Positions 1 through 8,925 of a stretch of 27,872 bases of DNA are shown piece by piece; the first letter of the stretch is position 1, and every line of letters starts with the position of its first letter. Position numbers and translations under genes: made by a program. This DNA comes from Polysphondylium violaceum (taxonomy: Eukaryota; Evosea; Eumycetozoa; Dictyosteliales; Dictyosteliaceae): NCBI GenBank assembly GCA_000277445.1, contig AJWJ01000299.1, positions 1 through 27,872 of the forward strand, in the 5' to 3' direction. The notes under the pieces were generated by a model, which made no database searches, had not been told where the DNA came from, and worked only from the letters and a program-made list of their open reading frames with translations.

Positions 1-309
1 TATATATCAAAAAAATGTTCACCTATTGAATTAAAGGAACAATACTCTAGTGGTATACTTAGATTAAATTTAACAACAACAGATAATGAAAAAGCTTTAT
101 CTCATATTAGAAACCATTTACATGTAGCAATTATAGAAAAAGAAGAAACCAACTCTATTATTATAAATATCAACAAAGATCCCGAAATATCATCTTTTAT
201 TCAATTGTTATCTGTTGATAGTGAAATTCAAACATCTATAACTGATTGGTCTATTTCAGAAATAGAATTGGAGGATGCCTATAATAGTATTTTAAAAAAA
301 GATAAATAA
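1..309 (+). CDS. ABC transporter A family, C-terminal end (partial)
   Basis: The reading frame is open from the window edge to a TAA at 307-309, giving about 102 residues with no start, so this is the 3' end of a longer gene. The text begins SKKCSPIELKEQYSSG and ends with WSISEIELEDAYNSILKK. This fits the segment after the second half of an ABC-A nucleotide-binding domain: first the 'S.eLK..yg.GY.L' stretch, then a small regulatory domain closing with a motif like the family's 'SxsqttLEdvFl'. The minus-strand ABC-A protein at the other end of the window has the same layout (TTNQLKNSYGLGYQVDV ... ITQSTFEDILIKV). ABC-A proteins are membrane transporters linked to lipid movement; Walker motifs and membrane segments of this gene lie outside the window. 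The family call rests on these two motifs and the neighbouring paralogues. Confidence 0.75.
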   Translation, partial: YISKKCSPIELKEQYSSGILRLNLTTTDNEKALSHIRNHLHVAIIEKEETNSIIININKDPEISSFIQLLSVDSEIQTSITDWSISEIELEDAYNSILKKDK

Positions 310-506
310 AATCTATTTTAATCATATTTGAAAGATTTTTTGAATTATTTTCACAGAAAAATATTATTATAATTATTCCACAAAAAAAAAACAAAAAATT
401 TTTTTTTTTGAGAAGTAATTTTTTTTTCATAAGTGCGTATTGATCTTTTTTAAAAGTTTATTTTGTATCATTATCATCATTAGTTTAATTTAAATACACA
501 CAAAGG
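310..506. promoter_or_regulatory. Intergenic spacer and likely ICMT promoter
   Basis: About 200 bases of AT-rich DNA between the ABC-A stop and the ICMT start. It contains A and T runs (about 381-428), usual for dictyostelid promoters, where oligo-dT tracts lie near transcription starts. No specific site is recognised. Confidence 0.4.
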
Positions 507-1384
507 ATGGTCGAAAAAGGTAGTGCAATTCCCAAATTAGCATGGAATAAATATGGTGCTGCAAGGAGTGCTGCAACAGCATGTGTGTTAGGTATGGGTA
601 TAGGTGCAGGTTTAGCCATAACTCTTTTATCAGAGACTACAAAAGGATTCGGTTTATATATATTTGGTTTATGTGTATTTCATATGTGGGAATATCTTTG
701 GGTAGCTATGTATCATCCAAATAATTTATCTGTAGATTGTAAGTTTATTGAGTTTATCCTCATGATGATTATGAATTAAAACCTAATAATAATAATATTA
801 ATAATAATAATAATAATAATCTATCATTCCTATAGCATTTTTATTAAACCATAGTCCAGAATTCAATATGGCATTGTTTGCAGGATTTTGTGAATATTGG
901 ATTGAATGGTACTTCTTTCCAGGATTAAAATCATTTACCACTCTCTATTGGATAGCAGCTGCTGCAATGGTATTTGGACAAGTAGTTAGGACATTAGCAA
1001 TGATTACTGCTGGTTCAAACTTTACTCATCTTGTACAAGAAGAAAAAAGAAAAGATCATGTATTAGTAACAAGTGGAATTTATCAGTAAGTTGTTTAAAG
1101 ACATTATAATAGGAGACAAAAGTATTTGCTTATATTAACAAACTTGTATTTGTATAATATATAGATATTTTAGACATCCATCATATTTTGGATGGTTTGT
1201 ATGGAGTATTTCAACTCAGATTGTATTATTAAACCCAATTTGCGTAATTGCCTACTATTATGCCTCTTGGAAATTCTTTTCAGAAAGAATTGAAAATGAA
1301 GAAGATAATTTAATTGATTTCTTTGGTGATGCTTATCGTCAATATCGTAAAAAAGTTTGGAGTGGTATTCCATTTGTTAAATAA
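507..1384 (+). CDS. icmA: Protein-S-isoprenylcysteine O-methyltransferase (ICMT), 3 exons
   Basis: Exons 507-738, 836-1085 and 1165-1384 join in frame to 233 residues. Introns 739-835 (GTAAGT...TATAG) and 1086-1164 (GTAAGT...ATAG) are canonical. The protein is a multi-pass membrane enzyme that methylates the C-terminal prenylcysteine of CaaX proteins such as Ras and Rho GTPases, using S-adenosylmethionine, normally in the ER. Supporting motifs are the hydrophobic segments near the start, 'HLVQEEK..DHVLVTSGIYQ', then RHPSYFGWFVW (from residue 164), and the C-terminal 'ERIENEE...FGDAYRQYRKKV'. These are the hallmark ICMT cofactor and substrate motifs. Length fits the family (about 200-290 residues). 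The first intron carries an AAT repeat. A poly(A) signal AATAAA at 1613-1618 lies in the loop of a long downstream hairpin. The symbol is the usual dictyostelid one and is inferred. Confidence 0.93.
783..822. repeat. AAT microsatellite inside ICMT intron 1
   Basis: Imperfect (AAT)n run inside the intron 739-835. Trinucleotide runs of this kind are common in dictyostelid introns and coding regions. No function is implied. Confidence 0.8.
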
Positions 1385-1470
1385 ATTTTGTTTTTCTTTT
1401 CAATTTTCAAAGAGATAAATTATAACCAAGTGGTAAATAGTTTATTCCCCTTTAAAGGATTCAGAAGGCT

Positions 1471-1746
1471 TAGTACATCAATGTTTGCAACAGGGCCAGC
1501 TATAAGCTATAGGGAGCTATTTTGTTGTATTAAACTATCAATTTCGAGTAGGAGTAATCCTCCTGGAAACTAAATCAGAAACTGAAACTTTCTCTCTATT
1601 TCTGTTTATTAAAATAAAAGAAAGCTTTAATCAACAGAAATAGACAGAAAGTTACAAATTTTGAATTGTTCCATAACTTCAGGACCCACCCTTCAGAGTT
1701 TGTAATAAGGAGGATAGGTTATCTACCAGGTGTGTATTGAGTACTA
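1471..1746. ncRNA. Candidate structured RNA or repeat element between ICMT and the SH3 gene
   Basis: A block clearly less AT-rich than the other spacers, with no convincing ORF. Complementary segments nest inside each other: 1471-1482 with 1736-1746 (one bulge, extendable by two G-U pairs), 1557-1564 with 1708-1715 (AGGAGGAT, 8 of 8), 1565-1570 with 1668-1672 (one bulge) and 1586-1606 with 1633-1653 (20 of 21). There are also small local hairpins at 1488-1527 and 1500-1512. This order is what a folded RNA of about 280 bases would give. It could be a stand-alone ncRNA, part of the ICMT 3' UTR, or a short non-autonomous element, since a 26-base A run follows at 1810-1835. I matched no known RNA (U1-U6, U3, SRP, RNase P), and the strand is undetermined. 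All of this is from reading by eye. Confidence 0.4.
1586..1653. repeat. Near-perfect inverted repeat (hairpin)
   Basis: Arms 1586-1606 and 1633-1653 pair at 20 of 21 positions. After one mismatch the stem continues for about 5-6 A-T pairs, leaving a loop around 1614-1625. The sense-strand poly(A) signal AATAAA (1613-1618) lies at the loop. It could be an ICMT 3'-end element or the apical arm of the larger structure around it. Confidence 0.85.
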
Positions 1747-1804
1747 CAAATTTTAATTGTCGAGAAAAGGAAGGATCTTCAAAAGGATATTTTATTAATA
1801 ATTA

Positions 1805-1809
<5 letters not shown>

Positions 1810-1835
<26 letters not shown>
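1810..1835 (+). repeat. Poly(A) tract, 26 bases
   Basis: An uninterrupted A run about 58 bases before the SH3-gene ATG. Such runs are frequent in this genome type and mark promoters and leaders. It also lies directly downstream of the structured block, so a retroposed tail is an alternative. Confidence 0.7.
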
Positions 1836-1892
1836 TAAATTTAGCCTTCTTCATTTATACATTGACAATATATTGATATAGATAAACAGAAA

Positions 1893-3197
1893 ATGGAAGA
1901 TAATCAAGGTGAAGAAGGAGATGGAGAAGAATATTATCATCAAAATGATCAAGGATACTTTGATCCAATATGGGTAAAGGCATTGTATGACTATGATGCT
2001 GCCAATGAGAGTGAAATTAGCTTTAAAGAGAATGATGTAGTTTGTATTACTCAAGACTATGGCGATGGCTGGTGGTGTGGTGATTTAAATGGTCAAGTGG
2101 GTAGAGTACCTGCAAACTATTTTGAATATATAGATTATAATCAACAAGATCAACAATATTATGATGACGATGGTAATCAACAACAACAATATCAAGATGG
2201 ACAACAATATGATAACTATGATGATCAACAACAACAATATGATGATAGTCAATATCAAGAACAACAATATGATGATAATCAATATCAAGAACAACAAGAT
2301 CAACAACAGCAACAACAATATGAAAATGATATTTATGAACAAGAGAGAAAGGAAAAACTAAGAAAGAAAAGAGAAGATGCAAAACAAGAGATGAGAGGAT
2401 TACAAGATAATCTAAAGGTACAAAATGAAAATAAAGAAAAACTTAGTGCAGAGATTGAACTATTGACAAAGGATAGCGATCGATTAGAAGATGAAATTAG
2501 ACTATTAAAGTTGTTGAAATTCATGAAATTGGAAATTATAAAGACTGAATACGACTTTGATATCGATTCAGACATCTCTACACAATCACGACAAATGGGC
2601 ATTCAAATTACATCAGATATCAAGGCTATTAGGGCTATTTTGGCAGGCATCAAATCTTCATCCGCCGATCAACCAAAGAAACAATTTGACTCTAAACTTG
2701 AAGACATTGAAAAAAAGTTTATAAATAATCTCAATCTATTGGGCGCCTGTGATATACTAAAGAAATCTTTATTCCTCAGTCTCACTCAATTGGAAACCAT
2801 CATCTCACCACCCAATACACCACAATCTACTCATCCTGCCTACTCTTCAAATGCTACACCAACTCTAATGTCACCACCACCACCTCTTGTTATTCCACCA
2901 ACCACTATCTCCTCCTCTACAACTACCACTACAAATACTAGCAGTAGCGGTACTACTGGCAATGATTCAGCTCAACTTTATACTCCAGCAACCTCCTCAA
3001 CTCCCAACCCATTCTTTAGCGCTCCCTCTACCATTCTCAGTGACAAAGACAAGAGAAAATCGATTAAAGAGGCAAAGAAAATTGAAAAGCTTGAAAGAAA
3101 AGAAGAGAAAAAACTTGAAAAAATGGAAAAAAAAGAAAAAAAGAAAGATGATAGTTTTGGTGATTCTCCAGTTTGGAAGCCAGCAAGTAAAAAATAA
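1893..3197 (+). CDS. SH3-domain / coiled-coil protein with Gln-Tyr-Asp repeats
   Basis: A single exon of 434 residues. Residues about 27-80 form an SH3 domain with the expected marks: ALYDY near the start, the acidic RT loop, GWWCG (tandem Trp) and the closing VPANYFEYI. Next come a Gln/Tyr/Asp-rich repeat segment (about 82-148; QYDD and QYQEQ units) and a charged coiled coil (about 150-215). A second helical part reaches about 300, followed by a Ser/Thr/Pro-rich linker (about 305-380). A very basic Lys/Glu helix ends the protein (KDDSFGDSPVWKPASKK). SH3 domains bind Pro-rich ligands, so this is probably an adaptor or scaffold, perhaps of the cortical actin or endocytic machinery; that role is inferred. 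I do not recognise a named orthologue. The acidic N-terminus before the SH3 domain makes this ATG the natural start. Confidence 0.85.
   Translation: MEDNQGEEGDGEEYYHQNDQGYFDPIWVKALYDYDAANESEISFKENDVVCITQDYGDGWWCGDLNGQVGRVPANYFEYIDYNQQDQQYYDDDGNQQQQYQDGQQYDNYDDQQQQYDDSQYQEQQYDDNQYQEQQDQQQQQQYENDIYEQERKEKLRKKREDAKQEMRGLQDNLKVQNENKEKLSAEIELLTKDSDRLEDEIRLLKLLKFMKLEIIKTEYDFDIDSDISTQSRQMGIQITSDIKAIRAILAGIKSSSADQPKKQFDSKLEDIEKKFINNLNLLGACDILKKSLFLSLTQLETIISPPNTPQSTHPAYSSNATPTLMSPPPPLVIPPTTISSSTTTTTNTSSSGTTGNDSAQLYTPATSSTPNPFFSAPSTILSDKDKRKSIKEAKKIEKLERKEEKKLEKMEKKEKKKDDSFGDSPVWKPASKK
2134..2337 (+). repeat. CAA-rich coding repeat (Gln/Tyr/Asp)
   Basis: Degenerate tandem units built on CAA-CAA-TAT-GAT encode QQYDD and QYQEQ motifs inside the SH3 protein. 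The reading frame is kept throughout. The other frames give artificial long ORFs here. Confidence 0.8.
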
Positions 3198-3715
3198 TTT
3201 ATTATCAAGTAATAGCATCACACAAATGGAGTGAAAAAAAAAAGAAAACAAAACAAAAAAAGAAATATTATGTATTTATAAAAGAAAAAGTAACAAAAAT
3301 AAAAAAAATAACATATTTATATTAAAATATTATTTCAACCGTTTTGCAATTCTAGAATTTACATCTTTAACATTTAAGGAGTAATTATTGATGTTTGGAA
3401 AGTGAGAAAATATGTAAGCAAGTTTAACCAAACCATCCATTTTCCCAATACCCATTTTAGTATTGGTATTTCAAAAGAATGTTGTGAATGTTGATTTTTT
3501 TTTTTGAATTTTCTCCATCTGAACAGTCTCTATAAGACTAATCTGTGGAGGTAGCCTTGGGATTTAACCATGTTTTGCCAAATTTACCAACTTTAAATTA
3601 TAGTTACATAAATACCTACCACCTTTCAAATTTGGGCGAATATGCAAATGATTTCTTAAAAAAAATTTCAGTCTGATGTTATATTATTCTTTATTAACTT
3701 ATTGTAAAAAATTAT
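3198..3715. other. Convergent intergenic region with an unexplained, less AT-rich part
   Basis: The spacer lies between two converging genes, so it holds two 3' ends and no expected promoter. The first 150 bases are plain A-rich DNA. From about 3400 to 3660 the composition is more mixed. A 7-bp hairpin with an 8-base loop is present (CCAATAC 3445-3451 with GTATTGG 3460-3466). No ORF, tRNA or known RNA motif was recognised. Confidence 0.5.
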
Positions 3716-6077
3716 TTATAAACCCAAATCACTGTTATCAGTACCAAATCTCTTTTGCATTGATTGAATTAAACCTTCACAATTGTCAGAGAAATCTTCA
3801 AGAATAACTTGACCATCTTTGATATAAGTGTGAGATTGAACCAAGACAGCTCTTGGTTTCTTTTTAGCCAAAACAATATCTCTAATACGGAGGAATTCTT
3901 GATCAACTGGTTGGTACTCTTTAAAGAGGGCACGAGCAGCAGTAACATTACCAGTAGCTTTGTAAACATTTACTTTGGTCAAGAAATCGTTAACGGCATC
4001 TATACCAACAGTCTTGATTTTACTTCTATCCAAAGTAACAATAACGTCATCTTCGGTGACATTTAAAGAAATGATTTTGCTCTTTAAAAATACATTGAAA
4101 AGGGCATATCTTGCACCCATATGAGCTTGTCTGAATCTACCTTCTGGAACCTATTTATATATTATATTAGTATTGTTATGTTATGGATAAGGTGCGAGTT
4201 TATCTTACCTCTGAAGTTGGTGGGGAATAAAATTCAAGTGCAGATAAACCAGCTTTGGCCATAATTAACCACATGATATAAGTAATATCTTCAGCCTTTT
4301 GACCTGTATAGCCAAACAAAGACAAAATAGCAGGAGAAAGTGAAAGAGACAATGCAACAGCCTCTGCACGATTTTCTTCGATCATGCTGCCGACATTCTC
4401 AAATTTACTATCATAAGTCTCACCTACTTTGTAGGCTTCAGTTTGAGGATCAATCTTTTTACCAGTGACAACATTGATTGTTTCAGGATCGATATTTAAT
4501 TTACCATTGGCATCTACTTGAACCAATTTACCACTGCCATGACCCAAAAGCTCATGAAGAGCAACTTGGACTTCGAAAGCATGACTAAATAATTCAGAGT
4601 AGAGATCTTGATCTTCGTCACGGAGGAAATTTTCTTTTTGTTTTTTTCTTGCGGCCAAAACATTTCCAAGAGAGACATTTTTGAAACCAATTTCTTTGAA
4701 AGAATCATAGTTTGGAATATTGATACCCAATGGAACACCAGTGGAAGCAAAAGTAAGGACTTCCAAACTTGTAAAATCTGGTCTAATAAACTTTTCTCTT
4801 TCAAAAGCCTTTGTGGTCTTGTTCCATGGAAGTTGAGCGATAAAGGTTTCAGCATTATCAATGAGTTTACCGAGTTTGGCAGTGAGTTCTTTGTTTACAA
4901 TGGCAACAAAACCTTCAAATTCACCTCTGACACCAAATGGGTCTCTGTAAGATTCAATGAAACCAATGTTGGTTTCGACAACTGGACCTACATCTTTGAT
5001 CCAATATTTTTGACTTTCCATATGATCATTGATATCACCGAGTTTGAAATGATCGACATACTTTTTGATCATTTGAGATTGATTTTCGTTGGCAGCATAG
5101 GGAAGAGCTTGTTCCAAGTGATGAGCAACTTTGGCAAGGCTTGCACTCCAATCACCATAGGTGATATCAATCTTGGTGCCTTGGTAATCAACAGTGGTAG
5201 TTGGTTTAGTTTCAGCACTGGCCAATAATAATTTATAATGATCTTGACCAACTTTGAATAATCTAGTATTATAAGCACTCAATGATACGGAGTTCATGTA
5301 ATCTTGAACTTTTTTGATTTCATCCTTAGTAATACCTGGATTATAATAAGTACTAACACCAGTTCCATCAATACCAAGTTCCAATTCATTCTTTTTCAAT
5401 GAATACATTAATTCTGAACATTTATTCCATAATAATGTTAATTTACTATCATTTAAACTATTAATAACTAATTGGAATTTATCTTTATTAATTCTTGGCT
5501 ATTTATTATTGAAAAGATAGTTAATAAAAATTGATCAAATTTTGAATGAATAAATAAAACTTACAATAAATTTACTATCACCAAATGATAAATAATTACC
5601 CATATTACTATAGAATAAACAACTATAGTAAAGGATAGCATTAAAATCTTCAAGAGAGATGATTGATGGAACAAGCTTGGACTTTAATTCAGGGACTTGA
5701 TCAATAGAAAAGAGTTGTTGAAGTAAGGCAAAGATAACTGGACTTTCCTCTGATGTTTGACCCAAGCAAACCTTGCTACCCCACCAACAAGCTTGAGAGA
5801 AATGATGAGCATAGAGTTTTTCCTTTTCAGTCAAACTTTTAAATGGTTCAGTTACATTTAATCTATAGATTGGAATTTCAATTGGAGTAGTGTGAAGATC
5901 AATTGTTTTTTGATCAGTCATTTTTGTTGTAAAATATTTAAATAAACGATTATTTGATTGATTAAAAGAAATAGAATTTGTAAATAATAATGATGATGAT
6001 GTTAATGATTTGTGATGTTGACAAAGTGTTAAATAATTTTGTTTTTTCAACAACTTTAAACTTTTTATCAAAGACAT
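3716..6077 (-). CDS. dpp3: Dipeptidyl peptidase III (zinc metallopeptidase M49), 3 exons
   Basis: Exons (minus strand) 6077-5565, 5498-4209 and 4150-3716 join in phase 0 to 745 residues, close to the roughly 737 of human DPP3. Introns 5564-5499 and 4208-4151 are GTAAG...AG. DPP3 removes dipeptides from the N-terminus of short peptides, usually in the cytosol. The M49 zinc motif HELLGH is at about residues 486-491. The second zinc ligand motif EENRAE is at about 545-550 (EECRAE in animals), and the family stretches around 'YGDWSASL' and 'SPPTSEVPEGRFRQAHMGARYALF' (with splice) are present. The first ATG adds about 52 residues before MTDQK: no acidic residues, rich in Lys/Ser/Leu and ending RLFKYFTTK, which looks like a mitochondrial targeting peptide. 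The internal ATG (5921) would give the ordinary cytosolic enzyme. Confidence 0.95.
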
Positions 6078-6493
6078 TTGAACTCAAATCTCACACACCC
6101 CCCTTACTTTCATTTGAAAATTTCTAAAAAAAAAAAAAAAGAAAATTAATTTAAAAAAAATAAAAAAAAAAAAAGTACATCATACACCCATCATATCATA
6201 AAATACCCTGTGAGAAAAATTTTCATTCCTCATGTTCTCTGGGGATGTGTTGCATGTGACAAAGGTTGGAAGTTCTTTTTTTTTTTTTTTTTTTTTTCTG
6301 ATAAAAAATAGGACATATATAAGTAATAGATAAACAAATCCTACTTTACACCATTTATGTGTTAAATTTTTTTTTTTTTTTAAGATTTTTTTCTTTTTTT
6401 TTTTTTTTTTTCATAATTTGAGGCATAAATAAATATCAACACACTCAATTTATTTTTCACATTAACCCCCGATCGGTCACACATATACACACA
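6078..6493. promoter_or_regulatory. Divergent promoter region (DPP3 / LPA1-like)
   Basis: About 415 bases between two start codons facing apart. It holds several long T runs (about 6277-6297, 6367-6382, 6395-6411) and two conspicuous C runs, 6098-6103 just upstream of DPP3 and 6466-6470 just upstream of the other gene. A CGATCG-like site follows the second C run. Such C/G-rich boxes in otherwise AT-only DNA are candidate factor sites. No TATA box was assigned. Confidence 0.5.
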
Positions 6494-8734
6494 ATGAGTT
6501 TAAGGACAGACTCTCCTACATCCTTAATATCCACTGGTATTTCAAGTCTTCAATTAAATACCAGTACAAATACTAGTATTAATAATACTAATATGAATGG
6601 TATTACAACTAGTCTAAATAACAATAATAGTAATAATAATATAGTCGATTGTATCAAAGAAGGAACATTAGCATATATATATTTAGTTGATGACTCAGTA
6701 TTTGATAATCAACAACAACAAACAATTCCCTTGGCTTCAAAAATATATACTCCATCTCCAAATAAATTACCACCATTTCAATTTCATCAAAAGAGTCAAG
6801 ATATTTCAATTTTAAAAGATGTAATTATCTAATTATATATCTATTTACATCTATGATATTTATTAATAATTATAAATTATTAAAACACTCTAGTTATATG
6901 AATATATTAAATTTTTTGAAATCAAAGATTCTAAAGATTTTCATACAAAGGATGGTATTAAAAGATATGCTAGATTTCATTTAAACCTTACACTGAAATT
7001 CATGGGTTGTAAATCAATTCATGCAAGACAGATATCAAATTCTGTATTTGAACAATTTGAAAAATGTAGATTAGAGGTGTATAGAAAACAACAAGCAACA
7101 ACAACAACAACAACAACAAATGTAAATGATACAAATACAATTTATTGTGTTTCAATACAAAGAAATATATTTTATTATGTTATCGGACATATTTTATCTT
7201 GTTATCAATATTCAAAGCCACAGTATATCAGTGATTTCCCCGTTGCCAGTGAAGTACAAGACAAAAAACACTCGTTTACCATTCTTTTGGGCGGTACTTC
7301 TGGTTGTGGTAAAAGTACTCTAACTGCATTATTAGCATCTAGAATTGGTTTCACTGCTGTCATTTCAACAGACAACATTAGACAATTATTAAGAAAGTTT
7401 ATCAATAGACAAGAATCTCCTATTCTATGGGCTTCAACTTATCATGCCGGTGAAATTATTTCAGATCCTTCTTTATCTCATAAAGAAAAGGTATATATAT
7501 CATACTATAGATACCTTTTATTATATTTACTTACTTTTTAAATTAGATTTTACAAGGATATGAAGCACAAAATGAAATGATTTTCAACAAATTAGATGTA
7601 TTAATTGAACATTATGAAAAAAGAAAAGAATCCCTTATCGTAGAGGGAGTACATTTAGACACTAGACTTATTGTTAGATTAGTTAAAAAACATCCATCAT
7701 GTATTCCATTTTTAATGTATATTAGTAATGAAGCAAAACATAAAGAGAGATTTGCAATCCGTTCAAAATATATGACACTTGATCCTCATCAAAACAAGTA
7801 TACTAAATATTTTAAAAATATTCGTATCATTAATGATCATTTATGTCATGGTGCTGATGAATATATGGTATGTATTATTAATTTAATATCTATATCTATA
7901 TGGATATGTATTAATAGATATTATTATTTATAGATACCACAAATTGACAATACAAGTATAGATAGATCATTGGCAACTATTCATGGTACTATCTTTGCAT
8001 GTTTAAAGAGAAAGGTTCAATTTGGTGAATCATACTTTAATCATGACACCAATAAATTAAATATGCTCTATAATCAATATGAACAAATTCAACATCAATT
8101 TTGGTCATCCAAGGGTATGCTTCGTCTTATTAGTCAAAGAAAGAAATCCAGTAGTAATAATCAAAATAATAGTAATAGTAGTAATAACAATGGTGGTGGT
8201 AATCAAATTAATAATAACATTAGCAGCGGTAGTAGCAGCAGTAGTGGTAGTAGTAGTGGTAGCTCAAGTTCATCAAGTTCACCATCTTCTTTATCATCAT
8301 CTGCAAACACATTGAATTCAGTATCATCAAGTAACAACCAAAACGGTGTATTAAATCTCAGTAATAATAGTAACAGTAACAATCATCATCACCATCACCA
8401 TCATCATAAAGATGTTTGGAAAGATAGTTTAGATATTAGTAATGAAAACGATAAAAGAAAAGAAGATGAAGATGAAGAAGAACCAAGTGTAATTGAACCA
8501 GAGATTGGTGGTGTTGGTGTTGGTGTAGGTGAAGAAGAACAATTTAATAGTGATGATGACGATGGTGAAGAAGATATTTCTTTGGGTCCACACAACAAAA
8601 AGTTGTCAAAATTAAAAACTCATTCCAGAGAAAAGAGTGGTAATACAAACACCTCTGATTTGGATTCCGATGATTCAGATTCTGAAGATGAAAGAATTGA
8701 TTATTTCCTTGATTGTGGTTCTCTTGGTAGTTAA
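6494..8734 (+). CDS. P-loop kinase-like protein, LPA1 / 2-phosphoglycerate kinase family, 4 exons
   Basis: Exons 6494-6820, 6894-7490, 7547-7867 and 7934-8734 join in phase 0 to 681 residues. A Walker A motif GGTSGCGKST lies at about residues 242-251. It is followed by ISTDNIRQLLR, LWASTYHAGE, IVEGVHL, FAIRSKYM and a closing NTSIDRSLATIHGTIFACLKR. This order and wording is that of plant LPA1 (LOW PHYTIC ACID 1) proteins, related to archaeal 2-phosphoglycerate kinase. Residues about 75-190 match the region those proteins carry before the kinase. The last ~200 residues are lineage-specific low complexity: Ser/Asn runs, eight His in a row, then acidic stretches. In plants the family affects phytate (InsP6) levels, but its substrate is unsettled. 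A role in phosphoglycerate or inositol phosphate metabolism is inference. Confidence 0.85.
8137..8420 (+). repeat. Low-complexity coding tract (Ser/Asn/His)
   Basis: AGT/AGC, AAT/AAC and CAT/CAC runs in frame within the LPA1-like gene encode poly-Ser, poly-Asn and an octahistidine. They lie after the kinase core and are probably disordered. Confidence 0.85.
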
Positions 8735-8925
8735 TATTTATTAAATAATTTATTAATTAAAAATTAAAACAAAACATAATAACAAATAACAAATATTATT
8801 GCTTAGAGAATGAAAAAAAAAAAAAAAATATTTATTTAAATAAAAGAAATCGTGATTTAGATTATTTATTTCCATTTATATTATTATATATATTACAATT
8901 TAAGATTTCTTTGAAATATGATCGG
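8735..8925. other. Convergent intergenic spacer
   Basis: 191 bases between two converging stops, A/T runs only, with AATAAA-type poly(A) signals (for example near 8838). Nothing else is seen. Confidence 0.5.

Noticed and set aside
1405-1570. tRNA-like pieces (CCAAGTGGTAA near 1426, TTTCGAGTAGG near 1543)
   Set aside because: They resemble A and B boxes only loosely, lie too far apart and cannot form a cloverleaf; no tRNA was found elsewhere either.
1388-1573. 61-codon ORF just after ICMT
   Set aside because: Begins at a non-ATG codon, has no motif, and overlaps the segment better explained by RNA helices.
1700-1745. Minus-strand text ATACACACCTGG resembling the U1 snRNA 5' end
   Set aside because: The splice-site pairing bases differ (CACAC instead of CTTAC) and no U1 stem-loops or Sm site follow.
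2047-2382. Minus-strand ORFs rich in His/Val/Ile opposite the SH3 gene
   Set aside because: Complement of the Gln/Tyr/Asp repeat; no start context or domain.
4608-5228. 206-codon ORF on the plus strand opposite DPP3
   Set aside because: It is the mirror of a conserved DPP3 exon containing HELLGH; its own translation has no recognisable domain.
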